Translations under genes and position numbers: made by a program | NCBI GenBank assembly: GCA_026874595.1 | Contig: CM049313.1 | Span: forward strand, 63,428,159-63,492,158 | Direction of reading: 5' to 3' | DNA from: Sipunculus nudus | Lineage: Eukaryota > Annelida > Sipuncula > Golfingiida > Sipunculidae | DNA: 64,000 nucleotides | Part shown: one piece after another, positions 23,535-34,492 of the stretch | How positions within the stretch are numbered: position 1 is the stretch's first letter | Layout: every line of letters starts with the position of its first letter | The notes under the pieces: generated by a model | What the model was told of the DNA's origin: nothing | Databases searched by the model: none | The model's input: only the letters and a program-made list of their open reading frames with translations

Positions 23535-24584
23535 TCAAGCCCGCTTATTGTCATATTGGTGGTGCATGCATAAATTATGATAAAAACAAGGATGTGACAT
23601 TATGTGGGCTTCAACATCCATGTCCTTTGGAGTCATAGAAGAAGCGTTATGTCTAAAAAAATATTTAATAAATCCTCAATAAAAAGGAGACAGAAATGTT
23701 TATGAATATTTATATTGCACAACAGCATATCAAATTGCCGCAAAACTGAAAATAAATCCGACTTGCTAACAGAAAGAGACATGGCGTCTGGGTCATGAGG
23801 TCAAATGTCTGGAAATATGCTGCACAGTTATAATGTTATTTGTAACAAACTTTTTTACTAGATAATTCTTACCCCGAATTTTGCGCTTTATTTTCCGAAT
23901 ATCATATAAATGACTCAATCTTCCATGATAGGCCTATTCGAGGAGCAGGCATCGTCATACCGGTGTCAACTTTCTTATGTTTCACCGCCATTGAGGTTTT
24001 TGTCCCGGTATCTCCTCCAGTGTTCACAAAACCTCCAGCTTTTTGTGGACCTTAAAAGGGGATTTCCAGTCGTAAGCAACGTTTAAAGCTCGTGCTTCAC
24101 ATTATTTCAGCGAAATGTCACTGAGGTGTAAACCGCGGCCTTTTAAAGGCCAGGAGTTCATATCGTATGATTTGTGATCGCAAGTATGGCCCTTGTTAAC
24201 GTACAAAGAAATGCAATGATCTGGATTACCGTGGAATCTTAAGACGTTTATTACTAGTAGCTAAATGACGTGGAGTGAACTGCATGCATCAATGCACTTG
24301 CCTGCCGTACACAGGTGCCAGATTCGATTGTTTTATACGCCTGACCGATTACAGGCTATTTGGCCTCTTGATCGTCGTGTCGGCGTTTGATGTGATATTA
24401 ACTGCCAACTGGTATCACTGCCAAGGGTTCCAAGCATGACAATAAATGGGATTATGACAATATTCCATGATATAAAATGGTCAGATTTACCATTGTTTAT
24501 ATAGGAAATGGTTATGGATTTCAGATTCATGTGACAATAAACGGGATGTTCTATTAACCAATATGACACTAAGTGGGCTCGACT
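23535..24584. mobile_element. Non-autonomous TIR element, about 1.05 kb
   Basis: The left end AGTCAAGCCCGCTTATTGTC and the complement of the right end, AGTCGAGCCCACTTAGTGTC, agree over about 26 bases with three mismatches, continuing into ATATTGGT on both sides. TA-rich sequence flanks both ends, consistent with TA target choice of Tc1/mariner/pogo-type elements. Related words recur inside: an inverted copy at about 23,592-23,612 (GTGACATTATGTGGGCTTCAA) makes an 80-base hairpin at the left end, and GTGACAATAAACGGGATG-type copies lie near 24,435 and 24,530 by the right end. No transposase frame is present. The interior (about 23,880-24,330) has more CpG than its surroundings, suggesting a later arrival. 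Confidence 0.75.
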
Positions 24585-24598
24585 GTACATATATATAT

Positions 24599-24987
24599 GT
24601 CGAGGCCCAGATTAGAATCTGGCCCAATTTAAAACTGGCCCAGTCCAGATCAAAATTTTGATTTGGACCGGCCCAGATCAAAATTCTAATCTGGGCCAGA
24701 CCAGTTTAAAACTGGATCAGGCCACATTCAAATTTTGATCTGGGCCAGTCCAGACTAAAATCCTGTGGTGAAGCCTTCAGGATTTAAATCTGGTCTGGAC
24801 TGATTTGAAACTGGCCAGCCCAGATTAGAATTTTGATCTGGGCCAGTCAAGTTAACAATCCTCTGGTGGACTGATTTTAAACTGGTCTGGCCCAGATTAG
24901 AATTTTGATCTGGGCCGGTCCAAATCAAAATTTTGATCTGGGCTGGCCCAGTTTTAAATTGGGCCAGATTCTAATCTGGGCCTCGAC
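24599..24987. mobile_element. Foldback MITE, 389 bp near-palindrome
   Basis: The ends are exact complements (GTCGAGGCCCAGATTAGAAT left, its reverse complement right). Most of the element pairs with itself through repeated CCCAGATTAGAATTTTGATC and GGGCCAGTCCAGAT-type words, with smaller inverted modules nested inside. It sits between TATATATATGT and TTATATATATA and begins only 15 bases after the previous element ends, so the two look like sequential insertions into one (TA)n tract. It has no coding capacity. Confidence 0.85.
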
Positions 24988-25359
24988 TTATATATATATA
25001 TATATTACAGGATGACATCTGAAAAAAAAAAATTATCATTGTCATAGAATCTTACAGAATGTTGTGTCAGAACTGATTTTGTGTGTGGTTAACAAATACT
25101 TTCATGATAAAATTGTACAAAAGTGAAAGTTATGATCAGTATCAAAACATTAGTATATCTCATAGGATGCGGGTTATCTGCCTTGTTTTTTTTTTTATTT
25201 TGACAAAAAAGGATGCTGGGTAATATTGCTGGACTTCCGTGGAAACAAAGACAAGCAGAAGTGTCCTAAAACTACCCCAGGAAACGAAGATTTTTTTTAT
25301 CATCAGCAGGCAGGAAAACGCTGATAAATCTCTTAGTAAGGCTGACAAAGGTGATTTAC

Positions 25360-25485
25360 AGCATCTCTTCATCCTGTTCCTCCTGCATCTGTAGCATCCC
25401 CACTGCCGGACCAGCAGCCCTGCAGATAGTAGTTGACACCCCCTGCCTTTCAGGAGCACCCCAGACTGCCCCACTATTAAGCCTC
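25360..25485 (-). CDS. Candidate internal coding exon (unknown protein)
   Basis: On the minus strand an acceptor GTTTGCTCAG ends at 25,486. The exon of 126 bases starts with one base of a split codon and ends with two (GAGATGCT/GTAAAT donor at 25,359). The only open frame compatible with the downstream exon at 22,565-22,700 gives 41 codons ending in an acidic segment, MLQMQEEQDEEM. If it is not spliced, the same frame stops immediately (TAA), so this could instead be an alternative 3' end. The start phase (needs two bases from upstream) fits the end phase of the exon candidate at 46,043-46,109. Family not recognised. Support comes from splice sites and phase only. Confidence 0.35.
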
Positions 25486-26804
25486 CTGAGCAAACATCCA
25501 ATCACTTATGTCAGTACAAATAATATCTGGATTCCCAAGATTTGCTGTATACCACAAATCTACACCCCAAGGAAGATGGGGTGACTGTCTACGGAAACAG
25601 CCCCAAACCCTGCAACACCTGGCCACAAGTACTTCCCGCTGCAATACGATGCTATGTATACTTTAAACATTCACCCCTCTCACCGGATAAAATCATCCCT
25701 CCCCTAGGGATTATATACTGGAGGCCTCTGTGTAAACTGCCAGGAACAAAGGTAAAACAGGTCAAATACATATAAACACACAGCAGCCATGTGTATATCT
25801 ATATGATAAACTCCATGCCACACCATACTGGGCAAGATATAATTTGGTCATATACATATCTATACACACAGCACCAATGTTTACACCTTTATTATATATA
25901 ATAAAGTTCAAACCGGGTCATGCTGTTCCAGATTTGTTTATATGTCAAACACATACAAACAGAAACTGCTTATAATCCTATATAACAAATTCTTAACAGT
26001 GAAATAATGGTATTTGGTCAAATACATAATGTTTCAACAGCACCCCCTTAAAAACCTATATTTGGCCATATTTTTTAATCAGCTTATGAATACTAATATA
26101 TCATGTTTTCTCAAATTGAAAATTTTGTCTGATTATATGCAGTTTTATTTTACCTGCTGCACTAAATTTAAGCAGGATACAAATATACAGACCTGGAGCA
26201 ACATACTAATAATTATATGTTTGTTGCTGATGTGGTTTTTTTTAAGCTAAGATTTGTGACTTCTCGGTTTCATTCCAGAGCTGTTAACAATATGTATATG
26301 CTCATATCTATGACTTCAATGCATGCCAGACATACAAATGATAGAACTATCTGACATTTCAAACAGAAGCACTTTTTTATTATTTTTCCAACCTCCTATC
26401 CTCAACTCCTTCACATAATGCTCATAAACTAAAGAATTAATTAAAAGCCTAGCCTAAATAAGCTGCTTTTCCAATGCCTAACTTTCAAAATTTGATTCAA
26501 TGCCATACATACATACAAGAAGCATCCAACCACCCATTAAAGTCTGAACAATTAATACAGATATGATACCATGTTCTATCATAAAGCAAATCATGAGATC
26601 CAGTACACAGAACTGATACACTGAAGGGTGAATGGAATGTTACCTGGTACAGGTGTAAATGGGCTCAGGTATAGATCACAAAGTCCCACCACTGACATGT
26701 ATTTATACAAGTCATGAATAGTGGCCTACCTGTAGAGAGCTTACAGCGCTGTAACAGCTCAAATCAACAGCATGATATATACAGTGCTGTCTGGCAAAGC
26801 AGAA
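25486..26804. other. CpG-poor intronic-like sequence
   Basis: No repeat or gene is clearly supported. A minus-strand open stretch near 26,640-26,720 ends at a CCAG/GTAACA donor-like site, but I could not place it in phase with the other exons. Confidence 0.45.
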
Positions 26805-26845
26805 GGGGTCGGGGTATGGGGGTGGGGGGGTGGGGGGGGGGAGGG
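26805..26845 (+). repeat. G-run cluster (G-quadruplex candidate)
   Basis: Six G-runs of three or more within 41 bases (GGGG, GGGG, GGGGG, GGGGGGG, G11, GGG) meet the usual G4 pattern on the plus strand. Confidence 0.85.
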
Positions 26846-26956
26846 ATTACTGATTGAGAAATCAAACCAAGGGCAACCTGTAAGGTATTAGGCAAATTTC
26901 TGTGCAGAAGATTTAACGGTAATATAGTAGGTACATTAAAGAATCAATTTAAGGGA

Positions 26957-27218
26957 AGTTTCCATGTGTGTCTATACGTGTATATGCATGAAAATCGCTT
27001 ATATGATTTTGTCACAGGGGTGTTTCAATGTGCCTGTCGTTTGTGTTTGTGCCTGAAAATCACCACAAGAGCGATTTTCACACATAGGGTCAGCGTAAAC
27101 TTGGAGATTCCGGGTTAAATGATGTCACTTCACCAGCTTTCTGTGGAAGGGCTGCTCGAGCCACTGTACAAATATATTAGTCTGAGACTTCACACATATA
27201 TACGAGCACATGGAAACT
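26957..27218. mobile_element. Candidate MITE, 262 bp
   Basis: Perfect 12-base terminal inverted repeat AGTTTCCATGTG (26,957-26,968) / CACATGGAAACT (27,207-27,218). A second inner inverted pair, GAAAATCGCT near 26,990 and AGCGATTTTC near 27,070, forms a hairpin. The boundaries are inferred from the repeats. No target-site duplication was established. Confidence 0.6.
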
Positions 27219-27767
27219 CACCTATTTTTCACCCATATAAACACCCTTTAATAATCGATCATAGGTCATTTTTTTCTTTCAATCATTGAGCATGATTTCA
27301 TGACTAATTTCTACAACTAAACCATATCTCCATTTATCCTTTAGTTGGTAATTTATTTTTCTTTATTGGTTAAAAAAAAAAATCTTTCTGAAACTAGTCA
27401 ATATGTAAGAATTTGTCTCTTTTATGGACACTGCATATGCTGAACATAACTGAAACTTTATATAACTAACTGAACATTTCCAATACCAAATTGTATCAGT
27501 ATCAGTATCACTAAACACAAATAACTAATAATTTCAATAATTAAAGGAGCGCTAGATATGGCACAATTATAAACAATCACGCAGAGCCTTATGGGGGATT
27601 TTATTGAAAAGTCACCATCTCATTGGGTCACAAATGCTTCGACGTAACCAATGAATGCATGAGGAGTGATCTCTAAGATTAAGTATCATTCTTTATATCT
27701 ATATATGGATCCTGACAGATGCAATTTTGTACTTTAACTAGAATAAATAAACTGGGTCCAGACATTT

Positions 27768-28560
27768 GAAACAAGTGACCCCTGGGTCATGACGCTAAGC
27801 TGCCAAGCATGACCTGCGACATCATGGGCTGAGATTCACAACTTCCAGTCAAATTTTGAAGAACCAATTTGCCAATTTGTTGAAATTTTCTACGACAAAA
27901 GGAATATATCACCTATGTCTGGTTAAAACACAGTGAATTGATGGTCTGAGGAAAATGTATGATTGTTAAGGTATCCAGAACTATTCCCATAACTTACTTG
28001 ATACCTGTCAGTCTCAAAAGAAACACCACAAAGGGCAAATATATGATCAAATTATATAACAAAAAATCAAGGAAATCCATGCAAGAATTATTGAGAAACA
28101 GGTGCTTCTGTATGAATTTTTATTCAATACAAGCCAACTGTACTGCACTTTCATATATGATGATAATATTTATTAAGAAATATTTGACCCAATCCTTTGC
28201 AAGATTACATTAATATACGGCTGACTGCCTGCACTTTAACAGTTCTTGAGATAATATGATCAAAAGGAATTTAAAGATGGTTGCCTGGTGGCCATTTTGG
28301 ACTTCTGACAGGTCTGAAATCAGATAACAACCATTCTCTAAATCGGACCAAAAATTGAAGGAAAATTACTGAAACTGCACAGAAAAAAGGATTTCTAAGG
28401 TGGCTAACTGGCAGACATAATGGATTTCTGACAATGGAAGTCTGACATTTGATATCACACATCCTCCTATAAGAGACCAAACTTGGGGCAAATTCTCCAA
28501 ATGATGTTACAGTAATGAATGTCCAAAACAATGCAAAAGGCATGTTCAGGCGCTCATATC
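27768..28560 (+). mobile_element. Interspersed repeat, left part (GACCC-TGGGTCA family)
   Basis: It begins GAAACAAGTGACCCCTGGGT, an edge shared with 33,887 and 34,493. The interior (about 28,260-28,520) has the repeated 'GGCCATTTTGGACTTCTGAC' / 'ATAATGGATTTCTGAC' word. A minus frame of 90 codons lies inside and is not accepted as a gene. It may belong to the same element whose right end is at 30,051, although an exon-like segment at 28.6 kb lies between. Confidence 0.5.
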
Positions 28561-28564
28561 AGAT

Positions 28565-28657
28565 TTACAGATAAGCAAATATAAAAGTGTAGGTCCAATA
28601 TTTTTTATTATCACTCTGCTTTTCAATGGGGTCAGCAGGGTTGGTAAACTGCAAAAC
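28565..28657 (-). CDS. Weak candidate exon (VLQFTNPADPIEKQ...)
   Basis: A very strong acceptor with an unbroken pyrimidine tract (TTTCTTTTCTTTCAG) ends at 28,658 on the minus strand. The next frame reads VLQFTNPADPIEKQSDNKKY and continues to a TAA at 28,565; a GTAAAT donor-like site lies just before that stop. In phase 0 it does not join the 46,043 or 25,485 exons, so it would need another partner or be an alternative 3' end. It lies between two pieces of an interspersed repeat, so it may be repeat-derived. Confidence 0.25.
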   Translation of the reverse strand, partial: VLQFTNPADPIEKQSDNKKYWTYTFIFAYL

Positions 28658-29100
28658 CTGAAAGAAAAGAAATGCAGAAAGCATGACTAAGAGTCTTGTA
28701 ATAAAATAAAGCCATCCTAAATCAAGTACACATCCACATATTATGAGAACAAACACTTGCTTTTATATGTGGTGATTAATATATAAATATTCAGATATCT
28801 AGGAAACTAAGTTTATTGCTATGATTCCATAAAATAAACTGCAAAATGTTCCCATCATCTTATAAATCAGGAGCTAAACCTTAATACTATACTCTCATAG
28901 TGTTAATTCCTGGCTGAAGCATTCTGACAACAGTGTTTTGTTATGCAGTAACGAGGTACTTATCACTCAGCCTTATCACTTAATAGCCTGATACAAAAGG
29001 GAGTCATATGTCACCAGTGTCACTCACAATTACAGCCACATGGTGAGATGTACCAGCTGGAGTGCAAGCTTATATATACAAGAAAATAGAGATGGTCTAC
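28658..29100. other. AT-rich sequence, no feature seen
   Basis: Nothing recognisable is seen. Confidence 0.45.
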
Positions 29101-30051
29101 AAAATAAGTTGACCTGACCTATGACCTTGGCCTTTTGCCCACATATCAACTGGATAATTCTAAATGATGGGTAACTACTAACCAATTACATCTGGCCGGG
29201 TGTAATTACTTGGCAACCAATGAGTGAATAACTTAGACCTGCAACCTTTAACCTCCTGACCAGCTGACCTCAAAATCAAATAGATATTTTTTTATGCAAA
29301 AAGACCCATTAATATGAAGTTTGAATCTCATTGAGTGATGCATAGATGTGGCATATGTGAAAGACTGAAGGTTTGGGTTGAACAGTTTCACTTGAAATAT
29401 GTTCACAAGCATTTAGAACAATATTTTGACCTTGAACTTTGACCTTTTGAACTCAACTTCAATAGGCTTCTTCCCCTATTGGTAGGTAAGCCATATATGA
29501 CAGATGGAAAGTATAGATTGAAAAGTTTGCCTGAAAATGACTCCACGCAAGAAGAGGGTGCTGTGAACTTGACCTTTGACCTCAAAATCAACAGGTCTTT
29601 TCCCCTGTTGGCAGAGAAGCTATATCAGTGCTGAAAGGTTTGGAATGAAAGATCTAGCTTGAAAAGTGTCCACAACCTTTTCAAAGAAGTGGATCCTGTG
29701 ACCCTGACCTTTGACCTTGTGATCTCAACATCTATAGGATTCTTCTCCCACTTAGTAGGTGAGCTGTATGTGAAAGATGGAAGGTTTGGGATGAAAATTT
29801 TGGCTAAAAGAATTATTTCTGAGGGGTGCAAACACACCCCATAACTTCGAGAATATAGGTCGCAGTGACCTAATTTCAGGTTTGAAAGGAGATCTTTTTT
29901 GAACCTCTTAGACTGCATAGGGTTCATAGCCCTAGCCCCTACAGTTACGATTTGTGCCCTGCTAACGGCCGGACGGACAGACGGAAGGACGACGGACAAA
30001 GACCCATCGCTATAGCCCAGCATGACTGAAAGTCAGCTGAGCTAAAAAAAA
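29101..30051 (+). mobile_element. Interspersed repeat, right part ending CAGCTGAGCTAAAA
   Basis: Internal near-repeats of about 120-130 bases carry 'TTGACCTTTGACCT', 'AATCAACAGGTCTTTTCCCC', 'GTAAGCCATATATGACAGATGG' and 'GAAAGTTTGG' in the same order (29,420-29,560, 29,570-29,700, 29,700-29,830). The 3' end has a purine-rich GGACGGACAGACGGAAGGAC tract and terminates GAAAGTCAGCTGAGCTAAAA. The same terminus is at 36,180-36,276. From general familiarity this style of repeat is common in mollusc-like genomes. It has no coding capacity. Confidence 0.7.
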
Positions 30052-30324
30052 TCAACTTCAAGATTTTTTCCATGGACTTTTAAAAAATGCTGGAAATCCA
30101 CTTGATAATTCTGAGCAGTGGATTCAAGACCTGGCAGTTATGGAATAGGGCCCTGTTGATCACTGACACCAGCAATAGATTAGTTTAAGATACCTATTAT
30201 TAATAATTTTAACTGATTGATAATGTACACGTAAATTGTTTCATATACTCAGCTGTTTGTTCATAGTCTGTCATGTTCAATTTATTGTTTTTTAAACAAA
30301 ACTGGTAATAAAAGGTAAAGGTGG

Positions 30325-30660
30325 TTTTTTTTTTGTCTGATATCACCGACAAAGTCAGTCTCATCGGGGGCTTTAGACTTCCTGGTCTTTTTGGCCTGTT
30401 CATTCTTGTAGCTTTTCTTGGCTCCTTGGGGAGCATACAACCCAAGCAGCCATTTCAGGGGCTTGAAGGTTATTTGTTCAACATTTGCCTGCCACCCATG
30501 ACCAGTACCCATTCACTCCTGGGTCAAGAGAGCACACCCTTGTGGTAAAGACTTTGGCCAAGAGTCTTAGTGCAAATGAAGGTCAGAACGTGACATGGAC
30601 CCACAACCTTGTGTTCACAAGTCCAGAGCCCTATATTCATTACGCCACCACGCTCTCGGA
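30325..30660 (-). mobile_element. tRNA-derived SINE-like element
   Basis: Read on the minus strand it starts with a tRNA-like head (about 30,575-30,660). This has an A-box-like GTGGCGTAATG and a B-box-like AAGGTTGTGGGTCC (plus 30,597-30,610). A unique body of about 230 bases follows, then an A9 tail (T-run at plus 30,325-30,333). Minus-strand open frames of 76-78 codons (lysine-rich, ...KKTRKSKAPDETDF) fall in the body and are best seen as SINE sequence, not a gene. Confidence 0.65.
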
Positions 30661-31288
30661 TGAAGAAAATTTGTGAAAAATTCAGAATTCATTTCTGCAA
30701 TGAATTTTTTTTTTAACATTTTCCTAAATATCATGACATTATGATCAATTAGATTTTATGTTCTGCAAAATATATATCATTTCTTATATTAACATGAACA
30801 GTTCATGTGAAACTTTGACTGTACAGACTTATGAACTGCAATATAATGTATTTTTAAGGAAAACTAAGCATGGAGGGCCAATCACAGATACAACTATAAT
30901 AAAAACATTTAAGACAACAAACATTTGATTCTACCATGAACCTGTAAACTCTGTATGTGGTTTTACAAAGTCGTGCAATTAAATAAACAGATGCAAACAT
31001 CAAATGTGACCCTCACAGGGTGAAGAATATCCTATATCACGATGACTGGCATCCTGATTTTACTTCAAGTGATGTCACACCGATGTACATATGTAAACAC
31101 TTCAGAGAGTATCCAACACAAGGGCAAGTTTCACAAAAAAGTACGAAGAAAAAAATCTTTACAACTAATAGTATAAATACAACTGTAATATTATAAATAA
31201 GAATGCAATATTTTGTAATCTATCCCTCTGAGTAGGCTGCCGAATGAAACCTGAATGACTTCAAAGAGTAGGTTTTTTTTTCATTCAG
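30661..31288. other. CpG-poor sequence with an open plus-strand stretch
   Basis: AT-rich sequence. At about 30,990-31,195 a 68-codon plus frame without a start Met is open in AT-rich DNA (contains YHDDWHPDFTSSDV and KHFREYPTQG). No good donor follows in phase. Kept only as a curiosity. Confidence 0.3.
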
Positions 31289-31380
31289 ATCTCTGGTATT
31301 CCCTTCCGGAGAAGATTCCATCTGGAAACACTTCATCCTGGTGGATTACATCAATGCCGCATCAATACTAGCACCACCTG
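31289..31380 (+). CDS. Weak candidate exon on plus strand
   Basis: It has textbook splice signals on the plus strand: the acceptor tract GGTTTTTTTTTCATTCAG ends at 31,288, and the donor CTG/GTGAGT is at 31,380/31,381. The 92-base exon is open in two frames; the better one reads FPSGEDSIWKHFILVDYINA. Reading through the donor gives a basic end (ETKKAKKS) and a TAG. This is opposite in strand to the other candidate exons. If the minus-strand gene is real, this would be nested or spurious. No family recognised. Confidence 0.25.
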
Positions 31381-33886
31381 GTGAGTGTGCCATGAACCCA
31401 GTTCCACCGGAAACAAAGAAAGCCAAAAAATCTTAGTACCCACATTTTCATGCAGGGGGTTTCTGAAGATGCCATAGGATGTATATTACTTCAGTTGCAA
31501 CTAAAATAACCATCAGTCACCCAGCTGCTCAGCAAGAAGCTGAGAAGAGATGCTCTGCAGATCAAGATCAAATCAACCAACAAAGGAAAAATCTACATTA
31601 AAAATAAACATAAATATATGAAATCAACTGAGACTGGTGGAAGTTTACATCTAGCCCTGCTTCAGTTATGATGATTTGAATCATACACAGTTTAATTTCA
31701 TTAAATTAGTTAAGAAATATACTGATAGATGGCAGCAAATAGACTGAATCAGGCCCTGATATATATAAATGTCTGATATGAGGTGGCAGACTCAGTGCCA
31801 CTTTGGCTCAACTTTGGGCACTAATGTCACTGAATCTAAGTTTTGCCACAGGTATAATGTCACAGGAATACCCCTACTCAAACAAGTATGTATCACTCTT
31901 ACATGTGAACATTATTCATTAAGATCCATAATCTCCATTAACTGTATCAGTACAGAGTTTTGAATAATGCAGATTTGTTTTTTTTTATAAACAGACCTGA
32001 GACAGAACCATCACTTCTCATGGTCATGTCTTGCGATACATTATGGTTTCTTGTGCTTTATTATATCGTCATAAACAACTGCAGGATTGCCAATTCCAGC
32101 AGCAGTTCCTGAATCTGTCTGTGACACATGTGGACTGCAATGCATCCATGGTATACCATTTAATTTTCTGTGATTGTCTGTGATTTTTATTTCGAAAATC
32201 TATATGCTAAGAGACCCTGCATTTATATGTAATTATCTGTGTCAGCACTTAACTTCTATATTGACTCAAGAAAGACACCAGGCAGATGCACAGGTGACAA
32301 CAATAGCCCATCAGACTATATAAGTTGAGGGCTAAAAACCCAAATAAATAGAGGGATACAGCGGACACAGACAGATAATTATACAAATACAAGTAAAAGT
32401 CACAGACACAAACATATTTGTATTACATATAAATCAATGAAGATAGGTCAATGTAATATTGTTTCATGAAATAGTTATACTCTAAACATAAATATCATAT
32501 TTTTGTCAACCAATTTCCAATGTCAGCTTAATTTACTTTCTTTCTTAATGTGACAACAGTTTACCTTTCTCCCAAAATTTGGGTTTTTGAACACATTTGT
32601 CCAAAACAACTGCAGTTACACATTACTTATTCTTAATAAGAAAAAGGAGTAATTTTAAAAATTTACTCTTAGGTGATAAACTGTTTATTTGATACAGTTC
32701 TCATTTTTTCAGCATTTTAAAGGTGTTTTGTCAATTCTTTTAAAACATACTTGCAATTATCAGTTATGCATGAGCTTATGGCATCTATGAATAGGAAGCT
32801 GGAGTTCTATAGTGAACAAATCCCACCACTTGACTCTGATGGTATTCAATATTGACATAAAATTAAAAAAAATAAAAAAAAAAAATCTTTACAGACAAAC
32901 TTGTAAGCTGTCAAGATTGTTTGTACACAAAGCATAAACGCTTAGTGCTGAGGAATTCACGATAATAAGTGCTTACTACTAACTTTTATGTAACGGTGAA
33001 ACTGATACCTTAAACCAAGTACATAGAATGCCGCAACGTTTTTTGTTCAAGTGGAAAGCTTTTGGAAAGAAACTGATACTTGTAAGGAATCACAAACATT
33101 TATAACACAATACACAAGCAAAATTCAGCAAAGGTATACAGAGGAAAAATATTTCACTTGTTTCTTGTAAGCATCCCATTGTAGTAATGCTTTGGTGAAG
33201 GTGCGCTTAAAAAACAAACAAATGCATCCTGAAGCGAAAGCATATCAAGTTTCCCTTATGATAAATATCATGTACAACAATGCAAACTTGTGAATAAACG
33301 CAAAGGGATACCGACTATAAGCCCAATATTGGCACCGTTCTCAGCCATTCTCCACACAGAATCCAAGCTATTCTCTGAACAGAATCCATACTAAATACAT
33401 GGTGAGTGTAATCCTCAACCCAAACACAGGTGTCCAGTGCAACATTTAAGCACTCGAAGCTTCCGTCTAACCAGTGAATGCATTCTCCACGCATTTGTTC
33501 TGAATGGGCAACTAGATACCCCAAGCTCCAAGCATATACCACATTTTTGTTGAATTTATCCCCTGTAAAAGGGGAGGACTTCTCACCTACTGAAGCAACT
33601 ACTTGGGTTTTTAATTACCCAGTGAATACCCCGTACAATACCCCCTCTTCAATGCTGCACCTCAAGGTGACAAAACACTCAACTTTTGTAAAATGAGGGT
33701 CAAAGATCTTAGCAGCTGACCAGTAAGAAGTGACCAAAGCTACTCAGAGTTACACAATGTTGACTACTAAAGTAACACACACCTAATACAACTCATATTC
33801 ACTGAGCATTTAAGCTGATACTCTCTAATGGATTTAAAATATAATGGATAATGAGAGTTTTAAGTGTGCTTTGATCAGCCGTTTGT
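31381..33886. other. CpG-poor AT-rich sequence, no firm feature
   Basis: On the minus strand a short open segment (about 31,510-31,545; SISSQLLAEQLG) follows a TTGATCTGCAG acceptor, but it is too small to weigh. The block at 33,315-33,700 is GC-balanced with frames of 72-75 codons on both strands and could be an old repeat. Nothing else is supported. Confidence 0.4.
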
Positions 33887-34492
33887 GAAACAAGGGACCC
33901 ATGGGTCACGGCGCTCAGCTGTTATATATGATAAAAAAATATGATTTTGAAATGAGGCACATGCTGGTTTTGTGTGGTAATAAATATAAGCCATATTATG
34001 AGTTGTTGGCGTTATATTATGTATGATTTTGATAGTTTATTTGGAGACAGGGAAGAGATTGATTTCATTTATTTTATTAACAAATGGAGTGCTTTTGTCA
34101 TTCAGATTTTGACTTGGCCATATAACTGATAAGCAGCACATATAAGATAAGAGTTTAACTATTTATAAAAATTTAATAACAAATATTGTGCCAAATATAA
34201 TTTTTATTAAAAATAATAAGATAATCATGTTTTTTTATTTAAATATAACTGAAATGATTATAAAAATAATATTATAGAATATATTCATTAATGCATTCAT
34301 GAATACATTTTGAAAGTATTTGCACTGGTATTCAAATACTTTAATTTTTACCTGAATTCCCATTCTTATGCAAGAAATTTTATAATGGAGTACATATTCA
34401 TATTCGTATTCAAATACATTTTCAAAGTACTCGCAACATGTCTGGTATTTATTCAGTTTTAGCCAAACAATGATATTGAGAATCCAGAATAT
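33887..34492 (+). mobile_element. Fragment with GGGACCCATGGGTCAC edge
   Basis: It starts GAAACAAGGGACCCATGGGT, the same edge as 27,768 and 34,493, and lacks the family's right end before the next copy starts. It looks like a truncated or nested copy. The rest is AT-rich with an ATATTCAT/ATGAATACATTT-rich segment at 34,260-34,440. Confidence 0.45.

Noticed and set aside
26640-26720. Minus-strand open segment (VVGLCDLYLSPFTPVP) before a GTAACA donor-like site
   Set aside because: No acceptor in a compatible position (the frame has a stop right after the nearest acceptor), and its phase does not join neighbouring exons.
30209-30512. Lysine-rich minus-strand frames that look like a basic protein
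   Set aside because: They fall in the body of a SINE-like element with a tRNA-type head and A-tail.
33315-33696. Opposed 72-75-codon frames that look protein-like
   Set aside because: Both strands are open over the same bases, with no splice support; probably an old repeat.
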